DNA of 13,854 nt, from the NCBI GenBank assembly GCA_038058095.1, contig JBBUBW010000036.1:1-13854 (forward strand), read 5' to 3'. The DNA is from VMFW01 sp038058095 (GTDB lineage Bacteria; Patescibacteriota; Minisyncoccia; UBA6257; 2-01-FULL-56-20). Shown here piece by piece: positions 1-6,842 of the stretch. Within the stretch, counting starts at the first letter, position 1. Every line of letters starts with the position of its first letter. The notes under the pieces were generated by a model. That model did no database searches. It saw only the letters and a program-made list of their open reading frames with translations, and was not told the origin of the DNA. A program made the translations under genes and the position numbers.

Positions 1-978
1 AACAATGTAGAGATGGGTACTTGAGGGACTACTCACTATCTTATTCGCATAGAAATTAAAGCTACTTGCGACGGTGCCGCCATAAGCGGTAAGGAGTTCT
101 ATATTTGCACCTTTAGCGGTGTTAGCCGCGTTTTCGGCGGCAGTTAAAGGAGGGGGGAGAGGAAAAGGAAGATTTGGCACGTCGTCGGTGATAATAATTA
201 TATAATCAGGAGACGAGGCATCGGCCCGATCACGAATACTGACTAATTCGACTATGGCAGCATCAATGGCGGTGGCGAGATTGGCATTGTCGCCGACATC
301 GATGGTTATGGCATCGACATAGCTGTCCGCGAGTAGTGGGTCACCGGTAAGGTTCTCGAGAGTAGAAGCGCCCGAGAATGAAACCAACCCGACATGGGCG
401 TCCGTTAGCGCTGGGCCAACGCCCAGTTTAACGAAGAAGTTTTTAAGAGCGTTCTGTATTTTTTCCGAGGGAGGAGATAAGGAAGGAGACATTGATGAAG
501 AGCGGTCAACCAAAATCATTAAATCTATTGGAGTTGGAGCACACGGAATGGGCCCGGGTGGAGTTGGGATGGTTTCTATAAGGAGGGCGCGCTTGGAATT
601 GCCGGCTTGGCCGACAATCTTAACGCTGCCACCCGGCAATTCTTCAATTGTAAAACGGGAGCCGTTTGAATTTTTTAATAAATTACTGATGGTTCCTGAA
701 CTATTAGGCGGAGTAGTGCAGCCCCCAGAACTAAAGCAACCCCACCAGTTAACGCCGGTGTCGGCGGCGAAGATAGCTTTGCCGGAGTTAGTGAAGTCTC
801 CGGCGTGGCGGATTTGGTAGAGCATAATAAACCCCCCAATTAAAGTAACGCTCAAAAGGGTGCTGCTCAAAACCAGAACTGTTAGTATCATAGCCTGACC
901 CGTTTTAGGGTTTAGGTTTCCCTCCTTTGCCTGAGGCTTCGGACGGGCGCAGTGGGTTTTAGGTCTTAGAAAGGACAT
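1..978 (-). CDS. PilX-like prepilin-type protein with von Willebrand A domain (partial, C-terminus beyond window)
   Basis: My translation of the minus strand is open from ATG at 978 to the left edge (326 codons, no stop). The N-terminus has a short leader, then G27-Q-A-M and a hydrophobic helix at about 30-53. The sequence AIFAADTGVNWW at about 68-79 resembles the AFxAAExG segment after the helix of PilX-type minor pilins. After a proline-rich linker (138-150) a vWA domain starts: ILVDRSSSM carries the metal-site D158-x-S160-x-S162, and IIIITDD the second acidic loop. The Glu normally at +5 of prepilins is absent, and the metal-site Thr region reads DNANLATA, so an Ala may replace Thr. It lies 3 nt after the preceding prepilin gene, so is probably cotranscribed. 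I infer a pilus-tip or adhesion role analogous to PilY1. No Shine-Dalgarno precedes the start, and the leader is repeat-rich, so the exact start is uncertain. Confidence 0.85.
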   Translation of the reverse strand, partial: MSFLRPKTHCARPKPQAKEGNLNPKTGQAMILTVLVLSSTLLSVTLIGGFIMLYQIRHAGDFTNSGKAIFAADTGVNWWGCFSSGGCTTPPNSSGTISNLLKNSNGSRFTIEELPGGSVKIVGQAGNSKRALLIETIPTPPGPIPCAPTPIDLMILVDRSSSMSPSLSPPSEKIQNALKNFFVKLGVGPALTDAHVGLVSFSGASTLENLTGDPLLADSYVDAITIDVGDNANLATAIDAAIVELVSIRDRADASSPDYIIIITDDVPNLPFPLPPPLTAAENAANTAKGANIELLTAYGGTVASSFNFYANKIVSSPSSTHLYIV

Positions 979-981
979 AAA

Positions 982-1491
982 TTAAAAATTACGACCACTC
1001 ACTGTGGTTTGAAAATTGATAATGCCCTTGTTCGCACCCTCAACATTGGGTCTTATCCCAATGTTAATACTAACACGGGGAGGATAGGTAAATGTGGCAT
1101 CATCAAGATCGTGTATAGTGAATTGCAAATATTCAACTACGACATTATTGTCGGTAATTTTTTGAGAAGGGATGAGAGCGGTTTCTCTAGTAATACTTCC
1201 ACCTATTAAGTTGTAGGTCACGGTTTCGTTATTGGTATTTTCGAAAGTAAAAAGTGGCGGGCTAATACGAAAAGTATTTCCAGTTCTGATTTCTCTTAAT
1301 ATTTGTTCCAAAACAGAGCTGATATTGCTGTTAGCGGCCATAATAGCGATGGATTGCCGGTGGGTTTTTAGGGCATGAACAAACCCTCCGACAGCAATAG
1401 TAATGACGATAGAGAAAATACCGATTGCTACGAGAAGCTCGATTAGGGTAAACCCTCTTGAATTAGGTTTTAGATGGGATTTGGGGATCAT
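982..1491 (-). CDS. PilW/PulJ-like minor prepilin
   Basis: This 169-residue protein carries a canonical class III prepilin signal: leader of 13 residues ending R12-G13, cleavage before F14, then FTLIELLVAIGIF with the conserved Glu at +5 (E18) and a hydrophobic helix to about residue 37. The segment after the helix (SISSVLEQILREIRTG-type, about 55-72) is typical of PulJ/PilW minor pseudopilins, which prime pilus assembly and sit near the tip. The remainder is a beta-rich globular domain without recognisable motif. It lies between a PilV-like gene (41-bp gap) and the vWA gene (3-bp gap) in the pil operon. The leader codons include an AACCTAA-type repeat relic (LKPN). No Shine-Dalgarno is seen. 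The family assignment rests on the N-terminus, position and length. Confidence 0.85.
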   Translation of the reverse strand: MIPKSHLKPNSRGFTLIELLVAIGIFSIVITIAVGGFVHALKTHRQSIAIMAANSNISSVLEQILREIRTGNTFRISPPLFTFENTNNETVTYNLIGGSITRETALIPSQKITDNNVVVEYLQFTIHDLDDATFTYPPRVSINIGIRPNVEGANKGIINFQTTVSGRNF

Positions 1492-1531
1492 AATTTAAGG
1501 ATGGAAATTTTTCATAATAAAAATCAAATTA

Positions 1532-2080
1532 TTATAGGAAGAAGACATCATCAAGTTGCACCGTAGGTGAACCGCCACCTTTGGTTTTCCATTCGACAAT
1601 CGAGATCACGTGAACGTGAAGTTGATTCATAGCTGGTTTGATTACAATGGTTCTATAAAATCGGGTGGGGATAGTGTTTGCATCATTAGTATAAGTATAA
1701 GATTTGGTTAAGGAATTGAAATTAAGAGGGGTCTCACTGCGCTTATTTGGGCCGCCGATAGGAAGACCTGGGTCTTTGTTGTCTGAGTCAGCGTCGGGTT
1801 CTAATTTCTGGTCGGCAGATACTTCATAGCTTCCGGGATTAGGGTCAAAGTTAGTAGTGTCGGTGTTTATTAGATTTATTACCACTTCAATCCCCTCGGT
1901 GGCTAGGTAGGTAGCGATGTCTTGGTCAGAAACCATATTAGTTGTAGCTAGAGAATTATTTAGGAGACTTAGCATAGCCACAAAACCAACCATAAGAACA
2001 CTCAAGGCAACAATGGCTTCGACAAGGGCCTGGCCATCTCGCCTTTTTTCTTTTTGGAGGATTAGAATATTGGGAATCAT
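1532..2080 (-). CDS. PilV-like minor prepilin
   Basis: The protein has 182 residues. The leader MIPNILILQKEKRRDG is basic and ends in G16; processing would give Q17 as the mature N-terminus followed by A-L-V-E21, keeping Glu at +5, then a helix AIVALSVLMVGFVAML. A non-aromatic +1 residue is seen in PilV-type proteins. The segment YLATEGIEVVINLI (about 63-76) matches the 'A-x-E-G-I-E' region common after the helix of PilV/PilX-type minor pilins. The C-terminal part (about 125-182) looks beta-rich. It is flanked by GspH-like and PilW-like prepilin genes (32 and 40 bp gaps), which is the usual minor-pilin arrangement. The initiation region is A/T-rich with no Shine-Dalgarno. Confidence 0.83.
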   Translation of the reverse strand: MIPNILILQKEKRRDGQALVEAIVALSVLMVGFVAMLSLLNNSLATTNMVSDQDIATYLATEGIEVVINLINTDTTNFDPNPGSYEVSADQKLEPDADSDNKDPGLPIGGPNKRSETPLNFNSLTKSYTYTNDANTIPTRFYRTIVIKPAMNQLHVHVISIVEWKTKGGGSPTVQLDDVFFL

Positions 2081-2112
2081 AACTTTAAATAAATTTTCTT
2101 TTAATTATAGAT

Positions 2113-2724
2113 CTACAGGCTGAGTTGGCCAGTTTGATCACTTAAGTCGATAGTGGTGCTTAAAGATCCGTCCAGGGTAGAGAGATAAATAGTCATTGGC
2201 TGGAAAAACACCGACTTGTTCTCTTCGAAAATTTTAACTTTAGGATCTGGGGGGATGAAAACAATATAACCTAAATGATTCGCGGGAAGAGGGGTGGTAA
2301 ATTTTATTTCCGGGCTTAATTTTTCGACTTCAATAACTTTAAAACCGAGAGTAGAGGGGGGAATGGGGGCGTCGGTGTTGATGAAACTAGAAGTAAGAAT
2401 ACTGTCGCAGCCAGCCACCGGACTGTATTCGAAAATTGAATAGGTACCAGCCCCGTAATTAATGTAAAACCCGTATGAGCAAGGAGGAGGATTGGAGGCG
2501 GGCTTCACGAAACCCGCAAGAGTGAGGGATTTAACTCTTAAAATAGTTTGGGCGATTTTAGCTTTTTCAACGTTTAACATAATTTGTTGCCGGCTAGCTT
2601 GGCTATAGATGATAGCAATGGAAGCCAGAAGAGCTGTGATTGCGACAACGACAATAATTTCGACAAAAGTGAACCCATTTGGGACGGGTTTTAGGTTATA
2701 GGTTGTAGGTGGTAGGTTGCCCAT
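2113..2724 (-). CDS. GspH/FimT-like minor prepilin with repeat-encoded leader
   Basis: The 203-residue product has a 17-residue leader ending N16-G17, then F18-T-F-V-E22 and a hydrophobic helix to about residue 42, a canonical prepilin N-terminus. The segment following (NVEKAKIAQTILRVKSLTLAG) is typical of GspH/FimT pseudopilins. The leader is odd: it has a single Lys rather than several, and its codons come almost entirely from a 7-nt repeat (see repeat 2686-2720). No alternative ATG/GTG/TTG lies between the repeat and the cleavage site, so ATG at 2724 is the likely start. It follows pilD by 63 bp and precedes the PilV-like gene. Probable role: tip/priming pseudopilin processed by PilD. Confidence 0.85.
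   Translation of the reverse strand: MGNLPPTTYNLKPVPNGFTFVEIIVVVAITALLASIAIIYSQASRQQIMLNVEKAKIAQTILRVKSLTLAGFVKPASNPPPCSYGFYINYGAGTYSIFEYSPVAGCDSILTSSFINTDAPIPPSTLGFKVIEVEKLSPEIKFTTPLPANHLGYIVFIPPDPKVKIFEENKSVFFQPMTIYLSTLDGSLSTTIDLSDQTGQLSL
2686..2720 (-). repeat. Heptanucleotide repeat inside prepilin leader codons
   Basis: On the plus strand five consecutive 7-mers can be read: gggtttt, aggttat, aggttgt, aggtggt, aggttgc. The minus-strand sense encodes residues 2-13 of the GspH-like leader peptide. The unit agrees with the aggtggt repeat between pilM and pilN. Seven is not a multiple of three, so gain or loss of one unit would shift the frame of this prepilin. Confidence 0.7.
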
Positions 2725-2787
2725 TAGAATTGCCAGTTTGAATCAATTTAATTTTACCATATTACCACGCTGGAACTTTACTAGAAA

Positions 2788-3642
2788 CTAAAGCGGGAAA
2801 AGCTGGAAATAGAAGTTTATGATTTCGTGACCAAAGAAAAAGACAACAATTGAGGCCATGGCCAGGAAGGGTCCAAAGGGAAGGAGACTTTTTAGTCCCT
2901 TTTTTTTGAAAATAAGGGAGGGAAGACTAAAGAGAGAGCCGATAATAAAAGAGAGAGCGACGACAAGTAAGATATCGGCCCAGCCAAAAACCGCGCCCAG
3001 AGCGGCTGCCATTTTCAAATCACCGAAACCCATACCACGACCGCGAGTGATAAGAATCAAAAGACCAAAAAAGGCGGCGCCAAAAAAGAAAGCGAATAAG
3101 TGATTAACCCAAATATTTTCTCTGAAACCGAAGAGGGCGGCGTAGGAACCCAAAAAAGAACCGCTCACCAAACCGAACTGGGTTTTTTGAAAAATAATAA
3201 TAGGGACGCTAAGGAGAATCAAAAAAATATTAGTTTCGTCGGGGATGAGGCGCAGGCGAATGTCGATTAGAGAGACGATGAGTAGGGTTTCGAAGACTAG
3301 GATAAAGAAAATAGAATTTTGGGTAGCTGATTCAAAAAGACTGATACTGGATATTTTTAAATAGGCGGGAACTAAAACAAAAATGAGGCCGCTTATAAGT
3401 TCTACGATTGGATATTGCCAGCTGATGTTGGCTCGGCAGGAACGGCAACGGCCGCGCAGGAAAATAAAACTAAATAAAGGAAAAAGCTCAACCCAGTTGA
3501 GCTTTTTCCCGCATTTAGGGCAAGCGGAACGCCCGCCTAAAACTTCTCGATTAAGGATGAATTTGGCGGGGTTGTATCTTACGGCAATGACATTTACGAA
3601 ACTGCCGATGGCTAAACCGAAGATAAAAAGCCAAATCTGCAT
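2788..3642 (-). CDS. pilD: Prepilin peptidase PilD (type IV leader peptidase, A24 family)
   Basis: This 284-residue multi-span membrane protein begins with the family signature GLAIGSFVNVIAVR (about 9-22). It keeps the cytoplasmic zinc-ribbon pairs CPKC (C41, C44) and CRSC (C66, C69), which are linked to the N-methyltransferase activity of the bifunctional enzymes. The two catalytic aspartates are visible: D127 in SLIDIRLRLIPD and D208 in GMGFGDLK. It removes the basic leader of the prepilins encoded on either side and normally methylates the new N-terminal residue. It lies 24 bp after the major pilin gene and upstream of four minor prepilin genes. Length and motif order are normal. No Shine-Dalgarno is seen before the ATG at 3642. 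Confidence 0.96.
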   Translation of the reverse strand: MQIWLFIFGLAIGSFVNVIAVRYNPAKFILNREVLGGRSACPKCGKKLNWVELFPLFSFIFLRGRCRSCRANISWQYPIVELISGLIFVLVPAYLKISSISLFESATQNSIFFILVFETLLIVSLIDIRLRLIPDETNIFLILLSVPIIIFQKTQFGLVSGSFLGSYAALFGFRENIWVNHLFAFFFGAAFFGLLILITRGRGMGFGDLKMAAALGAVFGWADILLVVALSFIIGSLFSLPSLIFKKKGLKSLLPFGPFLAMASIVVFFFGHEIINFYFQLFPL

Positions 3643-3666
3643 CTTAATTTAGGATTTTTGAATCGG

Positions 3667-4173
3667 CTAGAATTGGACACAATAGTTATATGGACCAGGA
3701 GCAGCTGCCAGGTCGGTGCAATCAATAACCGGAGCAAATCCAGCGGGGAATACGTCGGTATCGCTCCTTAACACTAGATTATCGGCTTCAAGTTTAGCTC
3801 CTAGAATGTATGAAAGGCCGTCGGATTTAGCTGAATAAAGATAATCTACTCCGGAGGGATCTTCGTCGGGAATAGTCGTGATCCCTAAACCAGCTTCAAG
3901 CGCAAGGTTGACTTGTGCCCAAGAGGGAGCAGGTTGAGCAGCAAAACCTCCAGTACAGTCCGTAGGCCCCGGATAAAAACCACAACGGTTGAAATAAAGT
4001 TCCAAGCCGCTTTGAATTTGCCTGACTTCGGCAATACGCTTGGCATCCCGAGCTTTGACTCGGCTGCCTCCCAAACCAATTAAAGCGATGGAGGCGAGGA
4101 TGCCGATAATGGCGATAACAATTAGGATTTCAACAAGGGTAAACCCTCTTTTAAATTTCAATGAATTTTTCAT
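3667..4173 (-). CDS. pilA: Major type IV pilin
   Basis: The protein has 168 residues, with a 10-residue basic leader (K2, K6, K8, R9, G10), then F11-T-L-V-E15 and the long hydrophobic helix ILIVIAIIGILASIALIGLG. The helix continues as RDAKRIAEVRQIQSGLELYF, a pattern common in CPR and Gram-positive pilins and in pseudopilin GspG. Four cysteines (C64, C73, C152, C165) could form two disulfides; the last pair would close a C-terminal D-region loop like that of classical PilA. It has its own extended -10 promoter (4251-4256) and a roughly 70-nt 5' UTR with a hairpin, so separate high expression within the operon is likely. I call it the major pilin from its leader, its own promoter and its place next to pilC and pilD; the sequence alone does not prove subunit abundance. 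Confidence 0.9.
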   Translation of the reverse strand: MKNSLKFKRGFTLVEILIVIAIIGILASIALIGLGGSRVKARDAKRIAEVRQIQSGLELYFNRCGFYPGPTDCTGGFAAQPAPSWAQVNLALEAGLGITTIPDEDPSGVDYLYSAKSDGLSYILGAKLEADNLVLRSDTDVFPAGFAPVIDCTDLAAAPGPYNYCVQF

Positions 4174-4214
4174 TTTTATTTTACTTACATCAATATTCTC
4201 GACCTTTTATCTCG

Positions 4215-4236
4215 TTTTGACTTCCGAAAGCCAAAA
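4215..4236 (-). promoter_or_regulatory. 5' UTR hairpin of the major pilin mRNA
   Basis: On the minus strand, UUUUGGCUU and AAGUCAAAA pair around a UCGG loop (9 bp with one G-U). The wobble is a pair only in minus-strand RNA and would be an A-C mismatch in the opposite RNA, which suits a pilin leader. It lies about 40 nt before the pilA start and could stabilise the transcript. Confidence 0.5.
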
Positions 4237-4244
4237 ATCGTATT

Positions 4245-4262
4245 GGTTTTATTATAGCATAA
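4245..4262 (-). promoter_or_regulatory. Extended -10 promoter of the major pilin gene
   Basis: The minus strand reads TTATGCTATAATAAAACC. This holds a perfect TATAAT (4251-4256) preceded by TGC, the TGn extended -10 motif. No convincing -35 lies 17 nt upstream. Transcription would start near 4244, giving a leader of about 70 nt. The 18-nt block matches the pilM promoter (11526-11543) at 16 positions. Confidence 0.7.
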
Positions 4263-4291
4263 CTGATTTTGGGCTCTTGGGGATATACCTC

Positions 4292-5506
4292 TTAATCTCC
4301 AAATTTCATAGTTAAGTCGTAAAGTGGAAGGAGGACGGAGGCAAAAAGCAGGGCAACCATAATGCCGATCCCCACCATAAGGAGGGGCTGGATTAAATCA
4401 ACTATATTATTAATAACCGTATCGGCTTCGCGGTCGTAAAAGTTTGAAATACGGGTGAAAATTTTGTCGAGTTGGCCGGTGGATTCCCCTATGACTATCA
4501 TCTGGGAAACAAGGGGTGGAAAATAGGCGGGGTATTTGCCGAGGGCTTCCGAGAGGGGCACGCCTTGGCGAACAGCGTCGGCCACTTCCCGAAGCATTTC
4601 GCGGTAGAGAACATTATCTAAAGTTTGGCTGATAATTTCGATGGATTGAGCCAAGGGCACTCCCCCTTTTAGAAGCATATTGCCGGCATTGGCGAACCTT
4701 GCAAGAGTGACCGGCAGGAAAATTTTTTTCACGATTGGCAGGCGAATTTTCATATCATCTATGAAAGCTTTACCTTCATCGCTTTTAATGTAGTCAAGGG
4801 CGACAAGCACGAGTACGCAGAGGGCAATAATGACCACAAACCACCAGTTACTCACAAACGTGCCGCTGCCGATTAAAATCCGGGTGGTAATAGGCAATTT
4901 TACGCCGGACTGTTCAAAAAGCGGCCCAAGTTGAGGAAAGACAAAAATTATAAGGATGCCGGCCACCGCCACAAAAAGACTAACGACAACAGCGGGATAA
5001 ATCATAGCCGAGCGGGCCTTAGTGATTAAAATGTCTTCTTTTTCTATGTAGTCAGCCAAGAAACTCACCACTTCGTTTAAGTTGCCGGTTACTTCGGCGG
5101 TGCGAACCATACTGATGTAAAAATTGGAGAAGACTTCATTTTGCCGTTCAAGAGCCTGCGAAAAAGCTAAACCCGCATCAATGTCTTCGGTAATCTGATA
5201 GGTAACTTCTTTTAAAGTAGGGTGGCTGGTTTGTTCATAGAGGGTTTTTAGGGCTGAATTTAGAGGGAGCCGCGCCTCAAGGAGAGTGGCGAGTTGACGC
5301 GTGAAGATAACCATATCTTTCCGCTTAACGCGGCCGAAGTAACTCGAAAAACGGTCAAAGATGTTTTTCTGGCCGGCTGATTCCATGGAAAGGATAAAAA
5401 GGTTATGACTGGCTAAAACATTAACCGCCATATCCTTGCTCGGCGCGTCAATATACCCCACCTGAAGCTCCCCTTCTTTAGTTCTCGCCTGGTATTTATA
5501 CTTCAT
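4292..5506 (-). CDS. pilC: Type IV pilus inner-membrane platform protein PilC (GspF family)
   Basis: The 404-residue protein has the GspF layout. It starts with a short MKYKYQARTKEGE motif, followed by a cytoplasmic helical domain (about 62-165) with FTRQLATLLEARLPLNSAL and a membrane helix at about 169-190. Next come a second helix at about 220-240, a repeated GspF domain with LARFANAGNMLLKGGVPLAQS, and a last helix near 373-396. It forms the membrane platform that couples PilB/PilT ATPase movement to pilin insertion or removal. Length is typical (about 400). The gene is separated from pilT by a 226-bp gap holding two stem-loops (5571-5675 and 5509-5567), so it may have its own expression control. 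There is no Shine-Dalgarno; the start at 5506 is chosen because MKYKYQAR is the conserved family N-terminus. Confidence 0.96.
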   Translation of the reverse strand: MKYKYQARTKEGELQVGYIDAPSKDMAVNVLASHNLFILSMESAGQKNIFDRFSSYFGRVKRKDMVIFTRQLATLLEARLPLNSALKTLYEQTSHPTLKEVTYQITEDIDAGLAFSQALERQNEVFSNFYISMVRTAEVTGNLNEVVSFLADYIEKEDILITKARSAMIYPAVVVSLFVAVAGILIIFVFPQLGPLFEQSGVKLPITTRILIGSGTFVSNWWFVVIIALCVLVLVALDYIKSDEGKAFIDDMKIRLPIVKKIFLPVTLARFANAGNMLLKGGVPLAQSIEIISQTLDNVLYREMLREVADAVRQGVPLSEALGKYPAYFPPLVSQMIVIGESTGQLDKIFTRISNFYDREADTVINNIVDLIQPLLMVGIGIMVALLFASVLLPLYDLTMKFGD

Positions 5507-5508
5507 GC

Positions 5509-5567
5509 CAATTTTGTCTAAATTCTAGAGCCCATTTTGCGGCGAATTGAATTTAGCCACAAAATTG
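5509..5567 (-). promoter_or_regulatory. Hairpin abutting the pilC start codon
   Basis: On the minus strand CAATTTTGTGGCTAAATTC (5567-5549) pairs with GAATTTAGACAAAATTG (5525-5509). All 17 bases of the shorter arm pair, apart from a 2-nt bulge (GG) in the longer one. The stem ends 2 nt before the pilC ATG (5508-5507 lie between), leaving no free ribosome-binding site, so it may modulate translation. Confidence 0.6.
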
Positions 5568-5570
5568 AGC

Positions 5571-5675
5571 ACCCAGCACCACTTTTTACAATAAGGCGGG
5601 TGGATATTTGATTTTTTTGATGAACTGCAAATATTTTCTTTTTAGATATCATAACTATAAAAAGTGGTGCTGGGT
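5571..5675 (-). repeat. ~105-bp inverted-repeat element, copy 2 (pilC leader)
   Basis: The element is closed by a perfect 18-bp inverted repeat: acccagcaccacttttta (5571-5588) and its exact complement at 5658-5675, with a 69-nt interior. Inside, atatttg and caaatat can form a smaller hairpin, and the 12-mer ggcgggtggata (5595-5606, plus strand) matches the pilM copy at 11 of 12 bases. It lies between pilT and pilC. No open reading frame of note is inside and no target duplication is evident. It may be a structured leader RNA or a small non-autonomous mobile element. Confidence 0.65.
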
Positions 5676-5690
5676 AAAGGTTTTCTTACC

Positions 5691-5720
5691 AAATTTCGTT
5701 CGCTTGGGGCTCCGAAATTT
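5691..5720 (-). other. Hairpin after pilT
   Basis: A perfect 8-bp inverted repeat, aaatttcg and cgaaattt, is separated by 14 nt and starts 13 nt beyond the pilT stop in the direction of transcription. No U-run follows, so it is at best a weak or rho-type terminator, or an mRNA 3'-end stabiliser. Confidence 0.35.
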
Positions 5721-5732
5721 AGAGAAAGCCCT

Positions 5733-6809
5733 TTAGATTTTTTCAAGCAAGATTCTTAACTCGCCGGGATTTAGGGAGTGGAGTTCGGCGGTTTCCAAAG
5801 AGATTTCTTTATCTTTAACGAGCCGAGCCAGAGAGCGATTTAGACTAATCATACCCTCCTGAAGACTGGTCTCGATGACCAAATCCACTTGATAGACTTT
5901 TCTTTCACGGACAAGGTTTCTGATGGCGGGGTTTACGATCATAATCTCGTAAGCCGGCACCCGCCCGCCGCCTAAACGCGGGATTAAGCGAAGAGAAATA
6001 ATTCCTACGAGAGTCGCGGCAAGCTGGGAAACAATCTGCCCTTGCTGGACTGGAGGAAAAGAATCGATAATCCGGTCGATGGTTTGAGCGGCGGAGTTGG
6101 TGTGGAGAGTGGACAAAACCAAGTGGCCTGTTTCGGAGGCGGTCATAGCGGTGCCGATTGAAGTTAAATCGCGCATTTCACCGATCATAATCACGTCTGG
6201 GTCTTGGCGGAGGATAGTGCGAAGACCAGAATCAAAGCTTTCGGTGTCGGCACCGACTTCTCTTTGAGAAACAATGGAGCGATCTTGAGAAAAAAGATAT
6301 TCAATAGGATCTTCGACGGTGATAATGTGCTCGGTGCGGGTGTGGTTAATCTCATCTAAAATGGAGGCCATTGTAGTGGATTTGCCATGGCCGGCGGGAC
6401 CAACGATCAAAATGAAACCTTGTGTGAGTTTAGCAAAATCATGAAGAATTGGCGGGAGGCGGAGTTCTTCGATAGTGCGGATGTGGGCCGGGATAAGACG
6501 AAGGGCGGCAGAGTGATAACCGCGTTGCATATAGACGTTCGCGCGAAACCGGGCCTTATCTTCAAGACTGTAGGCAAAGTCAACCTGCTGATCGTGAGCG
6601 AAGCGCTCTTTTTGTTTATCGGTTAACATGGCCATGGTTAGGCCTTCGGCTGCTTCGGGGGTGATGATGACTTCTTTTTGGAGAGAGACTAAAACACCAT
6701 CAACCCTTAGGCTGGGCCTGCGGCCAACGGCGATATGGAGATCGGAAGCGTTTTGCTTAGCAGTAGCAATAAGAAGTTCTTTAAGTTTTTCTTCGTAGTT
6801 ATTGGGCAT
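5733..6809 (-). CDS. pilT: Type IV pilus retraction ATPase PilT
   Basis: The 358-residue cytoplasmic hexameric ATPase shows the PilT motifs in order: an N-terminal PAS-like domain with ASDLHIAVGRRPSLRVDG (about 21-38), Walker A GPAGHGKST (137-145), the Asp box ITVEDPIEY (163-171), Walker B DPDVIMIGE (203-211), the His box HLVLSTLHT (229-237), and AIRNLVRE (295-302), the signature tied to retraction in PilT. The Walker A motif has A-x-H where most relatives have T-x-S; the Lys and Ser/Thr that bind nucleotide are intact. It powers pilus disassembly, hence twitching and DNA uptake. It lies 33 bp after pilB, and the order pilB-pilT-pilC is a common T4P arrangement. Confidence 0.96.
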   Translation of the reverse strand: MPNNYEEKLKELLIATAKQNASDLHIAVGRRPSLRVDGVLVSLQKEVIITPEAAEGLTMAMLTDKQKERFAHDQQVDFAYSLEDKARFRANVYMQRGYHSAALRLIPAHIRTIEELRLPPILHDFAKLTQGFILIVGPAGHGKSTTMASILDEINHTRTEHIITVEDPIEYLFSQDRSIVSQREVGADTESFDSGLRTILRQDPDVIMIGEMRDLTSIGTAMTASETGHLVLSTLHTNSAAQTIDRIIDSFPPVQQGQIVSQLAATLVGIISLRLIPRLGGGRVPAYEIMIVNPAIRNLVRERKVYQVDLVIETSLQEGMISLNRSLARLVKDKEISLETAELHSLNPGELRILLEKI

Positions 6810-6821
6810 ATCTTACTTTAA

Positions 6822-6827
6822 ATTATA
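6822..6827 (-). promoter_or_regulatory. Possible -10 box upstream of pilT
   Basis: The minus strand reads CTGTATAAT 12 nt before the pilT ATG, giving a very short leader if used. No -35 with a 16-18 nt spacer is visible. In an A/T-rich gap this could be chance. Confidence 0.25.
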
Positions 6828-6842
6828 CAGGAAAAAGACAGA

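Noticed and set aside
2098..2112. TATAAT-like box before the PilV-like gene
   Set aside because: A -10-like attata lies in the short A/T-rich gap, but without a -35 or extended -10 it is not distinguishable from chance.
982..2724. Frameshifted or broken minor pilin genes
   Set aside because: Each has an intact leader, cleavage glycine, Glu at +5 and a plausible length; no sign of decay.
5571..5675. T-box riboswitch or integron attC site
   Set aside because: No T-box AGGGUGGNACCGCG-type sequence or specifier loop is seen, the downstream gene is pilus machinery, and no attC core (RYYYAAC/GTTRRRY) is present.
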